Origin: Morganella morganii
Lineage (GTDB): Bacteria > Pseudomonadota > Gammaproteobacteria > Enterobacterales > Enterobacteriaceae
NCBI RefSeq assembly: GCF_019402645.1
Contig: NZ_VKKS01000001.1
Coordinates: forward strand, 371,450 to 435,449
Length of the DNA: 64,000 nt
Direction: 5' to 3'
The notes under the pieces were generated by a model. The model searched no databases. It saw only the letters and a list, made by a program, of their open reading frames with translations, and was not told the origin of the DNA. The position numbers and the translations under genes are program-made. Positions 34,768 to 43,349 of this stretch are shown here, one piece after another (positions within the stretch are counted from its first letter, which is position 1; each line of letters starts with the position of its first letter).

Positions 34768-36384
34768 GTGAAAGTAAATTGGTTTATACGCAATCTTTCT
34801 GTGGCCGCGATTATGACCGGTATATATATACATCAGGTTCCTGCGGCGGTTTCTCTGGGTGCATTTGGTTATAAAGCGGCAATGGAAGCCGGGCAGGAAC
34901 CCGAACTGACCGGGGACAGTGGTGAGGAAGCCAAACCTGCCGGCATACCTCAGTATCCGGCCCGTCAGACCATTCCCCGCAGGGAACGGATTATCTCTGC
35001 TGAGGAGTCCTCACTTTCTGTGGCTCCGCTGGTGCCGCTGACCGGCGATCCGGTCGCCTCTGAAACAGAAATCATCCGCCAGCGTTCTATTCAGAATAAC
35101 CTGCCGGAATCACAACCGGCTGCAACCGGCGCGGTAATGGCCGGAACGGCAGGACAAAATAGCCTTCCCGGCGGCCTGACACTACAGGATGCAGTTATTA
35201 AATCCCTGGACTGGGATGCCGGTTTGTCAGCGTTGGTTAACCAGTACCGCGCTCAGCTGGAAGCCGTGTATCAGAAAGAAACGGAATACTATCCGCAACC
35301 GGGACTCGGGGTTTCCCGCAGCCTGAATAACAATGATAAAGGTTATGTTACTACCGCCAGTGTCAGCCAGTTACTTTATTCATTCGGCCGGGTATCATCA
35401 CAGATAGATTCTCTCGTTGCCCGCAGTGACCAGTCACTGTTGCATGTTTTTGTGAATGCCGATGAAGTGGCAGAAAAAACCGCGATGCTGTATCTCGATA
35501 TCAAACGCTATCAGGAATATATCGTACTGGCGGAAGAACAGCTGGTTTCGGTACAGCATATTACTGAACTGGCCCGGGAGAGAACAGCGGCCGGTGCGGC
35601 TTCCCGCGCCGATCTGGTGCAGGCGGAAGCCCGTGTCGATACCGCACAGTTACAGCTCAACACCCTGAAACTGGAACATGAAAACCAGATCCTGAATCTG
35701 AATCGGATGACCGGAATGTCTGTCGGTCAGCTTTCCTCACAACCGATTGATGTCGCGATGTACAGCCGGCAGTGTTATTCACAGGATATTGATTTTAACA
35801 CCGTTCCTGTTGTGCTGGCCGCCAGGGCCGGCTTAACGGTAGCACAACGTGACCGCGAGGCGGCCAAACGCGAGTCGATGCCGGGTATTGCATTACAGGG
35901 GTCATATCAGCAGCGGTTTGATGCAAAAGATACCGACCGTTATGGCCGGGAAGATCACAGCATTGAACTGACGGTCAATGTGCCGCTGTCGAATTTTTAT
36001 ACCAGCGGATCCAAACAACGCATGGCCGTTTATCAGGAAAATGCGGCAAATGCAGAAATTCAGCATACTCAAAACGTGGTTGAAAATAACCGGCGTAATC
36101 AGCAAATCCGCCTGAATGAACTGGAACAGCGCATGAAGCTGCTTGATTCCCGTAATCTCTCCCTGAAAGACGTGACCCGTCTTTATCAGGAGCAGTATGT
36201 GTCACTCGGACAGCGCAGTATTATTGACCTGCTGAATGCGGATCAGGAATGGCATCAGTCCCGGCGCGATTATGCGGCGGCGAAATATGATTATCTGGCA
36301 ACCAGCATCAGTTGCTCTTCTCAGTTAGGACGGTTCCGCGAAAGTTTGCAATTATCCAATGAATCTCTTCGGAGTCTCCGGTGA
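34768..36384 (+). CDS. TolC-family outer-membrane channel of a type I secretion system (LapE-like)
   Basis: This 538-residue protein starts at a GTG (AGGG about ten bases upstream) with a signal peptide ending near VPAAVS. A ~130-residue Pro/Ala/Glu-rich segment unusual for TolC follows, then an outer-membrane efflux-protein domain from about residue 140 (LTLQDAVIKSLDWD). Two helical/strand repeats are marked by TASVSQLLYSFGRVSSQID, AARADLVQAEARVDTAQLQL-like and SIIDLLNADQEWHQSRRDY segments. It heads an operon with an ABC transporter and an HlyD-like adaptor, and the stop overlaps the ABC start. It may also serve the microcin exporter, which has no channel of its own nearby. Confidence 0.87.
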   Translation: MKVNWFIRNLSVAAIMTGIYIHQVPAAVSLGAFGYKAAMEAGQEPELTGDSGEEAKPAGIPQYPARQTIPRRERIISAEESSLSVAPLVPLTGDPVASETEIIRQRSIQNNLPESQPAATGAVMAGTAGQNSLPGGLTLQDAVIKSLDWDAGLSALVNQYRAQLEAVYQKETEYYPQPGLGVSRSLNNNDKGYVTTASVSQLLYSFGRVSSQIDSLVARSDQSLLHVFVNADEVAEKTAMLYLDIKRYQEYIVLAEEQLVSVQHITELARERTAAGAASRADLVQAEARVDTAQLQLNTLKLEHENQILNLNRMTGMSVGQLSSQPIDVAMYSRQCYSQDIDFNTVPVVLAARAGLTVAQRDREAAKRESMPGIALQGSYQQRFDAKDTDRYGREDHSIELTVNVPLSNFYTSGSKQRMAVYQENAANAEIQHTQNVVENNRRNQQIRLNELEQRMKLLDSRNLSLKDVTRLYQEQYVSLGQRSIIDLLNADQEWHQSRRDYAAAKYDYLATSISCSSQLGRFRESLQLSNESLRSLR

Positions 36385-38531
36385 TCTCAGAACAAAATAA
36401 CGAACACAGTGAAAGCTGGCTGCAGGCGTTACTCCTCGCTGCACGCCACTATCGTCTGCCGGTCTCGGAAGAGAATGTCAGAGTCAATTTTTCCTACAGC
36501 AGCGGAACGGAACACCGGACTGAACTTCAGCGTCTGGCGCGTAATACCGGGCTGGTGCTGGAATGGGTACCGCTGACCCGGGAGATGCTGAATCCCTGGT
36601 ATCTGCCGTTTATTGTGGCTCTGCCGGACGGGCAGGCGATGTATGCGGAAAGCATCTCCGGGGACGGCCGTGTACAGGTCATTCTGCCGGGCGGCGGAGA
36701 GCATAAAAACCATATCGCGATGGACGATTTGCTGAAGCTGACGCAGGGCGGTGAGGTCATTCTGACCCGGCCGGAACGCAATGTACCGGATGCGCGGGTG
36801 GATGATTATATCAGGCCGTTTAAAAAGAACTGGTTTTGGGATATCGTCCTGCGCGATCGCAAATATTTTACGTCAGTGCTGATTGCGGCGCTGCTGGCGA
36901 ACATACTGGCGCTGGGCCCGATTCTGTTTTCGATGCAGGTTTATGACCGCGTCATTCCCGGAAAATCTATTCCGACACTGCTGGTGCTGTTTACCGGTGT
37001 GCTGATTGCGGCAGGATTCGAGTTTACGATGCGGATTATGCGGGTGCGGCTGATTGACCTTATCGGTAAGCGGGCGGATCTGAAAATCACGGATACAGTT
37101 TTCGGTCATGCGCTGCGCATCCGGATGAAAGAGCGGATGCGTTCCACCGGTACGTTTGTGTCTCAGTTGCGTGAGCTGGAAAACGTCCGCGAAACCATCA
37201 CATCAACCACCGTCACCGCCGCTTCTGATCTGCCTTTCTTCTTTTTGTTCCTCGCCATTTTATGGCTGATCGCCGGGCCGCTGGCCCTGATACCGCTGGC
37301 AGCGCTGTTTGTGATGATCGTGCCGGGCCTGCTGTTACAGCCGAAACTGGCAGTCCTGGCCAATGAAGCGATGCGTGAGAGTACACTGCGTAATGCGTCA
37401 TTAATTGAGGCTGTTCAGTGCGCGGAAGATATCAAATTTCACCGTGCAGAGCCGCGTTTTCAGCAGGAATGGAACTATCTGAACGAAAAGGTGGGGGATA
37501 CCAGCCTGAAAGTAAGGTTTATCACGCAGGGGCTGATGACCTGGAGCCAGACCATTCAGACACTGGTATTTGCGGTCACGGTATTGTGCGGGGCATTCCT
37601 GGTGATGGAAGGGGCGATTACCACTGGTGCGTTGCTGGGGGCATCGATTCTGAGTTCACGGATGATGGCACCGATGGCACAGATCTCCGGTTTGCTGGCA
37701 CGCTGGCAATCCACCAAAGTCTCTCTGAAAAGTCTGAATGAGCTGATGGAAAAACCGGTTGATGCACAGTACGGCACCCGTCTTGTCCACAAGCCGTCTC
37801 TGACCGGCCATTATGAATTTGAAAACGCAGAAGTGACCTATGATTTGCAGGCCAGTCCGGTACTGGCTATCAGCTCGCTGACTATCCGTCCGGGTGAAAA
37901 AATTGCGATTCTCGGCCGTAACGGCTCCGGGAAATCCACCTTACTTTATGCACTGAGCGGGTTACTGGATCCGGTGGCCGGACAGATCCGGCTGGACGGT
38001 ATCAATCTGGCGGCGATAGATCCTTATGACGTCCGCCGTGATATCGGTTATCTCGGGGCAAACTCCCGTCTGCTGCACGGCACACTGCGCGATAACATGA
38101 CGCTGGGTGCGCCGAAAGCAGATGATGCGGAGATTATCCGTGCATTACAGATTGCCGGTGTGGCGGATCTGGTCAGCAGCAGCCCGCAGGGATTAAGCCG
38201 CGTGTTGTGGGAAGGCGGAGTCGGGTTATCCGGCGGGCAGCGTCAGGCGGTATTGCTGGCCAGAACTATCCTGACCAATCCGAATATCGTGCTGCTGGAT
38301 GAACCGACATCCGCACTGGATGAAATCGCGGAACAGAAACTGATTGCCGGGCTGAAAACCTGGTCTCAGGATAAAACCCTGATTGTCACCACGCACCGCA
38401 CCAGTGTTCTGCAACTGGCAGACCGGATTATTGTGATGAACAACGGGCGGATTGCACTGGATGGTGCCCGCGATGAGGTGCTTAAAAATCTGATGTCCGG
38501 CTCAGAGACACCGGCAAAGGCGGAGAGCTGA
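36381..38531 (+). CDS. Type I secretion ABC transporter with degenerate peptidase domain (LapB-like)
   Basis: This 716-residue exporter starts with GTG, overlapping the TolC stop. The N-terminal ~130 residues have the C39-like fold pattern but no catalytic cysteine (LLLAARHYRLPVSEENV), as in LapB/HlyB-type transporters of large unprocessed substrates. Five to six membrane helices lie at about 160-430 (ILALGPILFSMQVYDRVIP), then an ATPase with GRNGSGKST, GVGLSGGQRQAVLLA, NIVLLDEPTSALD and TTHRTS. The natural substrate of such systems is usually a large RTX adhesin or toxin; none is encoded in this window. Confidence 0.9.
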   Translation: MISEQNNEHSESWLQALLLAARHYRLPVSEENVRVNFSYSSGTEHRTELQRLARNTGLVLEWVPLTREMLNPWYLPFIVALPDGQAMYAESISGDGRVQVILPGGGEHKNHIAMDDLLKLTQGGEVILTRPERNVPDARVDDYIRPFKKNWFWDIVLRDRKYFTSVLIAALLANILALGPILFSMQVYDRVIPGKSIPTLLVLFTGVLIAAGFEFTMRIMRVRLIDLIGKRADLKITDTVFGHALRIRMKERMRSTGTFVSQLRELENVRETITSTTVTAASDLPFFFLFLAILWLIAGPLALIPLAALFVMIVPGLLLQPKLAVLANEAMRESTLRNASLIEAVQCAEDIKFHRAEPRFQQEWNYLNEKVGDTSLKVRFITQGLMTWSQTIQTLVFAVTVLCGAFLVMEGAITTGALLGASILSSRMMAPMAQISGLLARWQSTKVSLKSLNELMEKPVDAQYGTRLVHKPSLTGHYEFENAEVTYDLQASPVLAISSLTIRPGEKIAILGRNGSGKSTLLYALSGLLDPVAGQIRLDGINLAAIDPYDVRRDIGYLGANSRLLHGTLRDNMTLGAPKADDAEIIRALQIAGVADLVSSSPQGLSRVLWEGGVGLSGGQRQAVLLARTILTNPNIVLLDEPTSALDEIAEQKLIAGLKTWSQDKTLIVTTHRTSVLQLADRIIVMNNGRIALDGARDEVLKNLMSGSETPAKAES

Positions 38532-38532
38532 G

Positions 38533-39756
38533 ATGAAAAAATTAAATCCTCAGATCATAAAACAGGCGCCGGAAACCAATCTGCGGGGCGTGCCTTTTTT
38601 CTACGGCGGCCGGCACGAACCGAGCCTGCCGCGTCTTGCCCGGCTGATTGCGGTGATCTTCGGTTTCTTTATTATTCTGCTGATCTGGGCAGCCCTGTCT
38701 GACGTGGATGAAATCACCAAAGGACAGGGGAAAATTATTCCGTCATCCCGCGAGCAGGTCGTGCAGTCACTGGAGGGCGGGCTCCTCTCCTCACTGGAAG
38801 TACGTGAAGGGGCGATTGTTGAGAAAGGTCAGGTGATAGCGTATCTGGATGAAACCCGGTTTGAATCCTCACTGGATGAAAGCCGCAGCCGTTATAAAGC
38901 AAACCGAATCAAAGCGGCGCGTCTGAAGGCGGAAGTCTCTTCCGGTGAGTTTATTATTCCGGATGATGTAAAACAGGACGCTGAACTGGTGAATGCTGAA
39001 CAACGCCTGTACAAATCCCGCAAAGAGCGACTGGAGCAGTCTGTCAAAGGTATCAGTGATTCTCTCGGGCTTTACCGCCGTGAAGAGATGATATTACAGC
39101 GCCTTGTTAAATCCGGTGCGTCGGGTGAAGTGGAATTAATCCGTCTGAAACGGACTATTTCCGAACTGGAGAGCAAAAAACAGGAACTGCGTAATGAATA
39201 TGTGGTGAATGCGCGTGAACAACTGGCAGAGGTGAATAAAGAGCTGGAAGAACTGGAGTCTGTCATACGGGCACGGGATGATGCCCTGCAACGTGCCAAA
39301 GTAGTTTCTCCGGTACGCGGGATTGTGAAAAATATTGAAGTGAATACCATCGGCGGGGTCATCGCGCCGGGCGGGAAAATTATGGATATCATTCCGCTGG
39401 ATGATCAGCTGATTGTCGAGGCTAAAATATCCCCGCAGGATATTGCCCATATCCGCCTGAATGACCCGGCACTGGTTAAAATCACGGCGTATGACTATGC
39501 CATTTACGGCGGGCTGGAAGGGGAAGTGATCCTGATTTCCCCGGATACGCTGGAAGATGAAATTCAGCGCGACCATGTCTATTATCGCGTACTTATCCGC
39601 ACCGGGCATGACGTGCTGACTAACAAAGCCGGTAAAGAGTTCCGGATCTTCCCGGGAATGGTTGCGGAAGTGGATATTAAAACCGGCAGTAAATCGATTC
39701 TCCGTTATCTTATCAAACCGCTGAACCGGGCGAATGAGGCCCTGCGGGAGCGCTGA
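38533..39756 (+). CDS. Type I secretion membrane-fusion protein (LapC/HlyD-like)
   Basis: This 407-residue adaptor has one membrane segment at about 35-57 (LIAVIFGFFIILLIWAAL), the HlyD-family DVDEITKGQGKIIPS motif and a lipoyl half with EGGLLSSLEVREGAIVEKGQ. A long coiled-coil hairpin (about 110-255) is followed by a second lipoyl half and a C-terminal barrel ending IKPLNRANEALRER. It directly follows the ABC gene (one base) and completes the set channel-ABC-adaptor. No substrate gene or LapD/LapG-like control genes are visible. Confidence 0.9.
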   Translation: MKKLNPQIIKQAPETNLRGVPFFYGGRHEPSLPRLARLIAVIFGFFIILLIWAALSDVDEITKGQGKIIPSSREQVVQSLEGGLLSSLEVREGAIVEKGQVIAYLDETRFESSLDESRSRYKANRIKAARLKAEVSSGEFIIPDDVKQDAELVNAEQRLYKSRKERLEQSVKGISDSLGLYRREEMILQRLVKSGASGEVELIRLKRTISELESKKQELRNEYVVNAREQLAEVNKELEELESVIRARDDALQRAKVVSPVRGIVKNIEVNTIGGVIAPGGKIMDIIPLDDQLIVEAKISPQDIAHIRLNDPALVKITAYDYAIYGGLEGEVILISPDTLEDEIQRDHVYYRVLIRTGHDVLTNKAGKEFRIFPGMVAEVDIKTGSKSILRYLIKPLNRANEALRER

Positions 39757-39876
39757 TCCTGTCATCAGCCCTGTATGCCGGCACATGACATGCGGTGCTT
39801 TCTCAGTATACTGATACCTTAAGGCCGCCGTCCGCAGTGCTGACGGCACTCTCTCACTGACAAGGCAGGTGGCACC

Positions 39877-40770
39877 ATGACAGATAAGCAAAAGGTCTTA
39901 CCCCGGCGTATCAGCGCACGGATTAAAGATGTCGGCGGCGTGCCGGTATCCCGTGCATTACCGGTAAAGGAGTGCCGTCAGATAGGCGCCTGGTGTTTTC
40001 TGGATCATGCCGGTCCGGCGGTTTTTAAAGGGGATGACGGCATGAAAGTCGGGCCGCATCCGCACATCGGTTTACAGACCTTCACCTGGATGCTGGAAGG
40101 TGAAGTACTGCACAGGGACAGCCTCGGGTCAGAACAGATTATCCGCCCGGGGCAGGTGAATCTGATGACAGCCGGGCGCGGTATCACGCATACTGAAGAT
40201 TCTGCCGGCAGAAATGCCCGTCTGCACGCTGCACAGCTCTGGATTGCGCTGCCTCCTGCGGACAGTACGATTGCGCCGCGTTTTGATCACTACCCTGACT
40301 TGCCTGTCTGGCATCATGAACAGGTCAGTTTCACATTACTGACCGGCGAATATGGCGATCGCTGTTCGCCGGTTCTGCAGTTTTCCCCTCTGATTGGCAT
40401 GGATTTGCTGGCACAGCAGGCAACGCAAACCACACTGGATACCAGGCCGGATTTTGAATACGGCATCTTTGTGCTGGAAGGCCAGCTGACGTACTGTGGT
40501 GAAATCTATACCGCCAATGAGCTGGTGTACATCGGCGAAGGGTTATCTTCTGTTGCACTGACACTGATGAAAGGCTCAAGGCTGCTGCTGCTGGGAGGGA
40601 CGCCGGTACAGGAGAAGATTATGATGTGGTGGAATTTTGCCGGCTATGACACACAGACATTACAGCAGGCAGTCAGTGACTGGAACAGCGGAGATGCCCG
40701 GTTCGGCACTATCGGGAATGAGCCGCGGGAACCGTTTCCTGCACCACTGTATCCTGCATCACGTCTGTAA
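39877..40770 (+). CDS. Pirin-family bicupin protein
   Basis: This 297-residue cytosolic bicupin has the pirin N-terminal metal site (GPHPHIGLQTFTWMLEGEVLHRDSLG, with the His/His/Glu pattern) and a second cupin near EYGIFVLEGQLTYCGE. GITHTEDS is also typical. E. coli relatives (YhhW, YhaK) include a quercetinase, but the physiological role is unclear. AGGTGG precedes the ATG by about six bases. It appears to be a single gene unrelated to the secretion operon before it. Confidence 0.88.
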   Translation: MTDKQKVLPRRISARIKDVGGVPVSRALPVKECRQIGAWCFLDHAGPAVFKGDDGMKVGPHPHIGLQTFTWMLEGEVLHRDSLGSEQIIRPGQVNLMTAGRGITHTEDSAGRNARLHAAQLWIALPPADSTIAPRFDHYPDLPVWHHEQVSFTLLTGEYGDRCSPVLQFSPLIGMDLLAQQATQTTLDTRPDFEYGIFVLEGQLTYCGEIYTANELVYIGEGLSSVALTLMKGSRLLLLGGTPVQEKIMMWWNFAGYDTQTLQQAVSDWNSGDARFGTIGNEPREPFPAPLYPASRL

Positions 40771-40944
40771 CAGATAATGGCAGATATAGCACTGAATACA
40801 GTATTCCTTATTAATGATAGCTGTAATCATTGGCATTCAGTGTGCAGTATTGTTCCGTATTTCACGCTAGAATAAAACAGTTAATGGTCGTTATGTTGCT
40901 GAACTGAACATAACTTTTCTGTTGCTCCATCATTGAGGTGAACT

Positions 40945-41961
40945 ATGAAAGCAGCTGTTGTCGCAAAAAATAAGACCGTAGAAATCAAAGAGAAAACATT
41001 ACGGCCTCTGAAATATGGGGAAGCCCTGCTGAAAATGGAATGCTGCGGTGTGTGTCACACTGACCTGCATGTGAAAAATGCGGATTTTGGTGATGTATCC
41101 GGTGTGATCCTCGGGCATGAAGGTATCGGTGTGGTTACTGAAATCGCAGAAGGCGTCACCTCGCTGAAAGTCGGCGATCGTGCCAGTGTGGCATGGTTTT
41201 TCCGTGGCTGCGGTCATTGTGAATACTGTAACAGCGGTAAAGAAACATTCTGCCGCGAAGTGAAAAATGCCGGCTATACCGTGGATGGCGGTATGGCGGA
41301 AGAGTGTATTGTGACTGCGGATTATGCTGTCAAAGTACCGGATGGGCTGGATTCTGCTGCGGCGAGCAGCATTACCTGTGCCGGTGTGACCACTTATAAA
41401 GCCATTAAAGTTTCCGGAATCAAGCCGGGACAGTGGCTGGCGATTTACGGTCTCGGCGGGTTAGGAAACCTGGCGCTGCAATATGCCAAAAATGTCTTTA
41501 ATGCCAAAGTAATCGCCATTGATGTTAATGATAAACAACTGGCGCTGGCAAAAGAGATGGGCGCGGATCTGACGCTGAATCCGAAGACAGATAATGTCGA
41601 TGATATCATTCAGAAAGAACTGGGTGGTGCTCATGCCGCAGTGGTAACAGCAGTAGCCAAATCCGCATTTAACTCTGCCGTCGGCTGTGTCCGTGCTGCG
41701 GGGCGTGTTGTGGCGGTGGGTCTGCCGGTTGAAACAATGGATCTGAGTATTCCGCGTCTGGTGCTGGACGGCATCGAAGTCGTCGGTTCTCTGGTGGGAA
41801 CCCGTGAAGACCTGAAAGAAGCATTCCGTTTCGGTGCGGAAGGTAAAGTTGTGCCGAAAGTGGCTATGCGTCCGCTTGAAGATATCAATGCTATTTTTGA
41901 AGAGATGGAACAGGGCAAATTTACCGGCCGTATGGTAATTGATTTTAAACATAAGAAATAA
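40945..41961 (+). CDS. adhP: Zinc-dependent alcohol dehydrogenase
   Basis: This 338-residue class of medium-chain alcohol dehydrogenase oxidises or reduces short alcohols and aldehydes with NAD. The catalytic zinc ligands are in CGVCHTDLH and GHEGIG, and the structural zinc cysteines in [15 protein letters not shown]. The Rossmann motif is [14 protein letters not shown], followed by IAIDVND. The whole sequence closely follows AdhP of enterobacteria. GAGGTG is placed six bases before the ATG. It is a single-gene unit ended by a clear terminator. Confidence 0.94.
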   Translation: MKAAVVAKNKTVEIKEKTLRPLKYGEALLKMECCGVCHTDLHVKNADFGDVSGVILGHEGIGVVTEIAEGVTSLKVGDRASVAWFFRGCGHCEYCNSGKETFCREVKNAGYTVDGGMAEECIVTADYAVKVPDGLDSAAASSITCAGVTTYKAIKVSGIKPGQWLAIYGLGGLGNLALQYAKNVFNAKVIAIDVNDKQLALAKEMGADLTLNPKTDNVDDIIQKELGGAHAAVVTAVAKSAFNSAVGCVRAAGRVVAVGLPVETMDLSIPRLVLDGIEVVGSLVGTREDLKEAFRFGAEGKVVPKVAMRPLEDINAIFEEMEQGKFTGRMVIDFKHKK

Positions 41962-41991
41962 CATTTCTGTACGTTATTTGCACTACGGTTC

Positions 41992-42018
41992 AGCCGCCTT
42001 TACAGGGCGGCTTTTTTC
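41992..42018 (+). terminator. Intrinsic terminator after adhP
   Basis: AGCCGCC, a seven-base loop and GGCGGCT form a GC-rich seven-pair stem followed directly by TTTTTT, 30 bases after the adhP stop. Confidence 0.88.
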
Positions 42019-42135
42019 ATGAAATAACAGATTTATCTCCTAAAATCAGGTCATCCTGTACAGTATAATTGTTACCATGTATATCAGACATAATATGGAA
42101 TGCATTATTGCCTCAGATAATATCAGGATAATGAT

Positions 42136-42783
42136 ATGGTTAAGGTTCACTGGAATTTTGTTGATAAAGTTGTCTATATTAATCTTGCAGAAAGAACAGA
42201 TCGTCGTGAAAGTATTGAATTTCAGCTAAATAAATTGGGCGTACCACCCGAAAAAATTATACGTTTTGATGCAGTTAAAAATGAAAATGGTACGTTGGGA
42301 TGCACGCTTTCTCATATTGGCGTCATGACAATGGCGGAGAAAAATAAGTGGAGCAATGTTCTTGTTCTGGAAGATGATATGATTTTTCATAATGATGATG
42401 AATCATTGGACAGAATAAATTATTTTTTCAGTAGTCTGATTAGCTCATCCTGGGATGCCGGATTATTATCAGGAAGTTACTTCAATATTAATAAAATACA
42501 TAATTGCTTTTATCGTCTTTATTTTTCATATTTAGCTAATAGTTATATAGTTAATCAGCATTATTATACAACTTTGCGAAACTGCTTTTTGATGTCAGAA
42601 GAAAAGCTGAAAAAAGGGGTGCCGAGAAATGAATGTTGCCTGGATATGTTATGGAATGAATTGATGAAAAAAGATAGTTGGTATGCTATTTATCCATGTA
42701 TAGGCTATCAGTCAGTGTGTATGAGTGATATCGAACATACAGTAACAGACAGAAGGCAAAATTTCACCCGTAAACTGGATTAA
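42136..42783 (+). CDS. Family 25 glycosyltransferase (LOS-type)
   Basis: This 215-residue transferase has the GT25 pattern: VVYINLAERTDRRESIEFQL at the N-terminus, then RFDAVKNENGTLGCTLSHIGVMTMA, and the DxD-like motif VLVLEDDMIF. Members add galactose or other hexoses to lipooligosaccharide or capsule, or modify proteins. AGGA is seven bases before the ATG. It is more AT-rich than adhP and stands convergent to the end of the T6SS operon, which itself encodes another glycosyltransferase. The acceptor is unknown. Confidence 0.85.
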   Translation: MVKVHWNFVDKVVYINLAERTDRRESIEFQLNKLGVPPEKIIRFDAVKNENGTLGCTLSHIGVMTMAEKNKWSNVLVLEDDMIFHNDDESLDRINYFFSSLISSSWDAGLLSGSYFNINKIHNCFYRLYFSYLANSYIVNQHYYTTLRNCFLMSEEKLKKGVPRNECCLDMLWNELMKKDSWYAIYPCIGYQSVCMSDIEHTVTDRRQNFTRKLD

Positions 42784-42808
42784 TTTAATTAACGATAAAC
42801 GTAAAATG

Positions 42809-42833
42809 CTCCCCTATTTCGGTAATAGGGGAG
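42809..42833. terminator. Hairpin between the convergent GT25 gene and the T6SS operon
   Basis: CTCCCCTATT, five bases (TCGGT) and AATAGGGGAG form a perfect ten-pair stem between the two stops. On the minus strand it is followed by ATTTT, so it mainly fits termination of the leftward T6SS operon. Confidence 0.7.
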
Positions 42834-42838
42834 GTATA

Positions 42839-43324
42839 TCAGCCTAATAATCCAAAGGTCGAATTCGGTGTAAAGCTGTTCAGTACACGAACATAATGCT
42901 TACGCTGATATTCCGTAAATTGGCCGGTACGGCTCAGAGTAAAGATAATCAGGCGGTTATTATTCGGGTTGGTATCTTTATGATATGGCAGTTTAATCAG
43001 GGATTGAACTTGTTGCAGACGTTCACCATCTTTCAGATAACTGTTGGCAATCTGTACAACCTTCATTTTCATCGGACCCAGTTCATGGGTGATCATTTTA
43101 CCTTCTTCCTGGAAGCCGGGCAAATCCCGGGTAAAATTCGTGATTTCATTTTCACAAAATTCTTCAACAGTTTCATCTTCAGCTAAAAAAGCCCTGTGGA
43201 CAATAATATTGTATTCATTCAGCGTAGGATCGCGATAAATCAGAATATTTATCGTATTGTCAAGGTCAGGCGTTGATGTAATGAAACTGCCTTCAGGAAT
43301 CATGTACTCGTTATTCTTACTCAT
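42839..43324 (-). CDS. DcrB/DUF1795-family T6SS-associated protein (Eag-like)
   Basis: This 161-residue cytosolic protein begins YMIPEGSFITSTPDLDNTINIL and contains YNIIVHRAFLAEDETVEEF, the pattern of the DcrB/DUF1795 fold. In T6SS clusters such proteins (Eag chaperones) bind and stabilise the membrane segments of effectors and load them onto VgrG. It is the last gene of the leftward T6SS operon. No effector lies beside it, so its client, perhaps encoded elsewhere, cannot be named. Confidence 0.75.
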   Translation of the reverse strand: MSKNNEYMIPEGSFITSTPDLDNTINILIYRDPTLNEYNIIVHRAFLAEDETVEEFCENEITNFTRDLPGFQEEGKMITHELGPMKMKVVQIANSYLKDGERLQQVQSLIKLPYHKDTNPNNNRLIIFTLSRTGQFTEYQRKHYVRVLNSFTPNSTFGLLG

Positions 43325-43349
43325 AAATAATAATCCTCAAAATATATAA

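Noticed and set aside
39136-39891. 251-codon minus-strand frame over the LapC-like gene
   Set aside because: Shadow of the adaptor gene with no recognisable motif.
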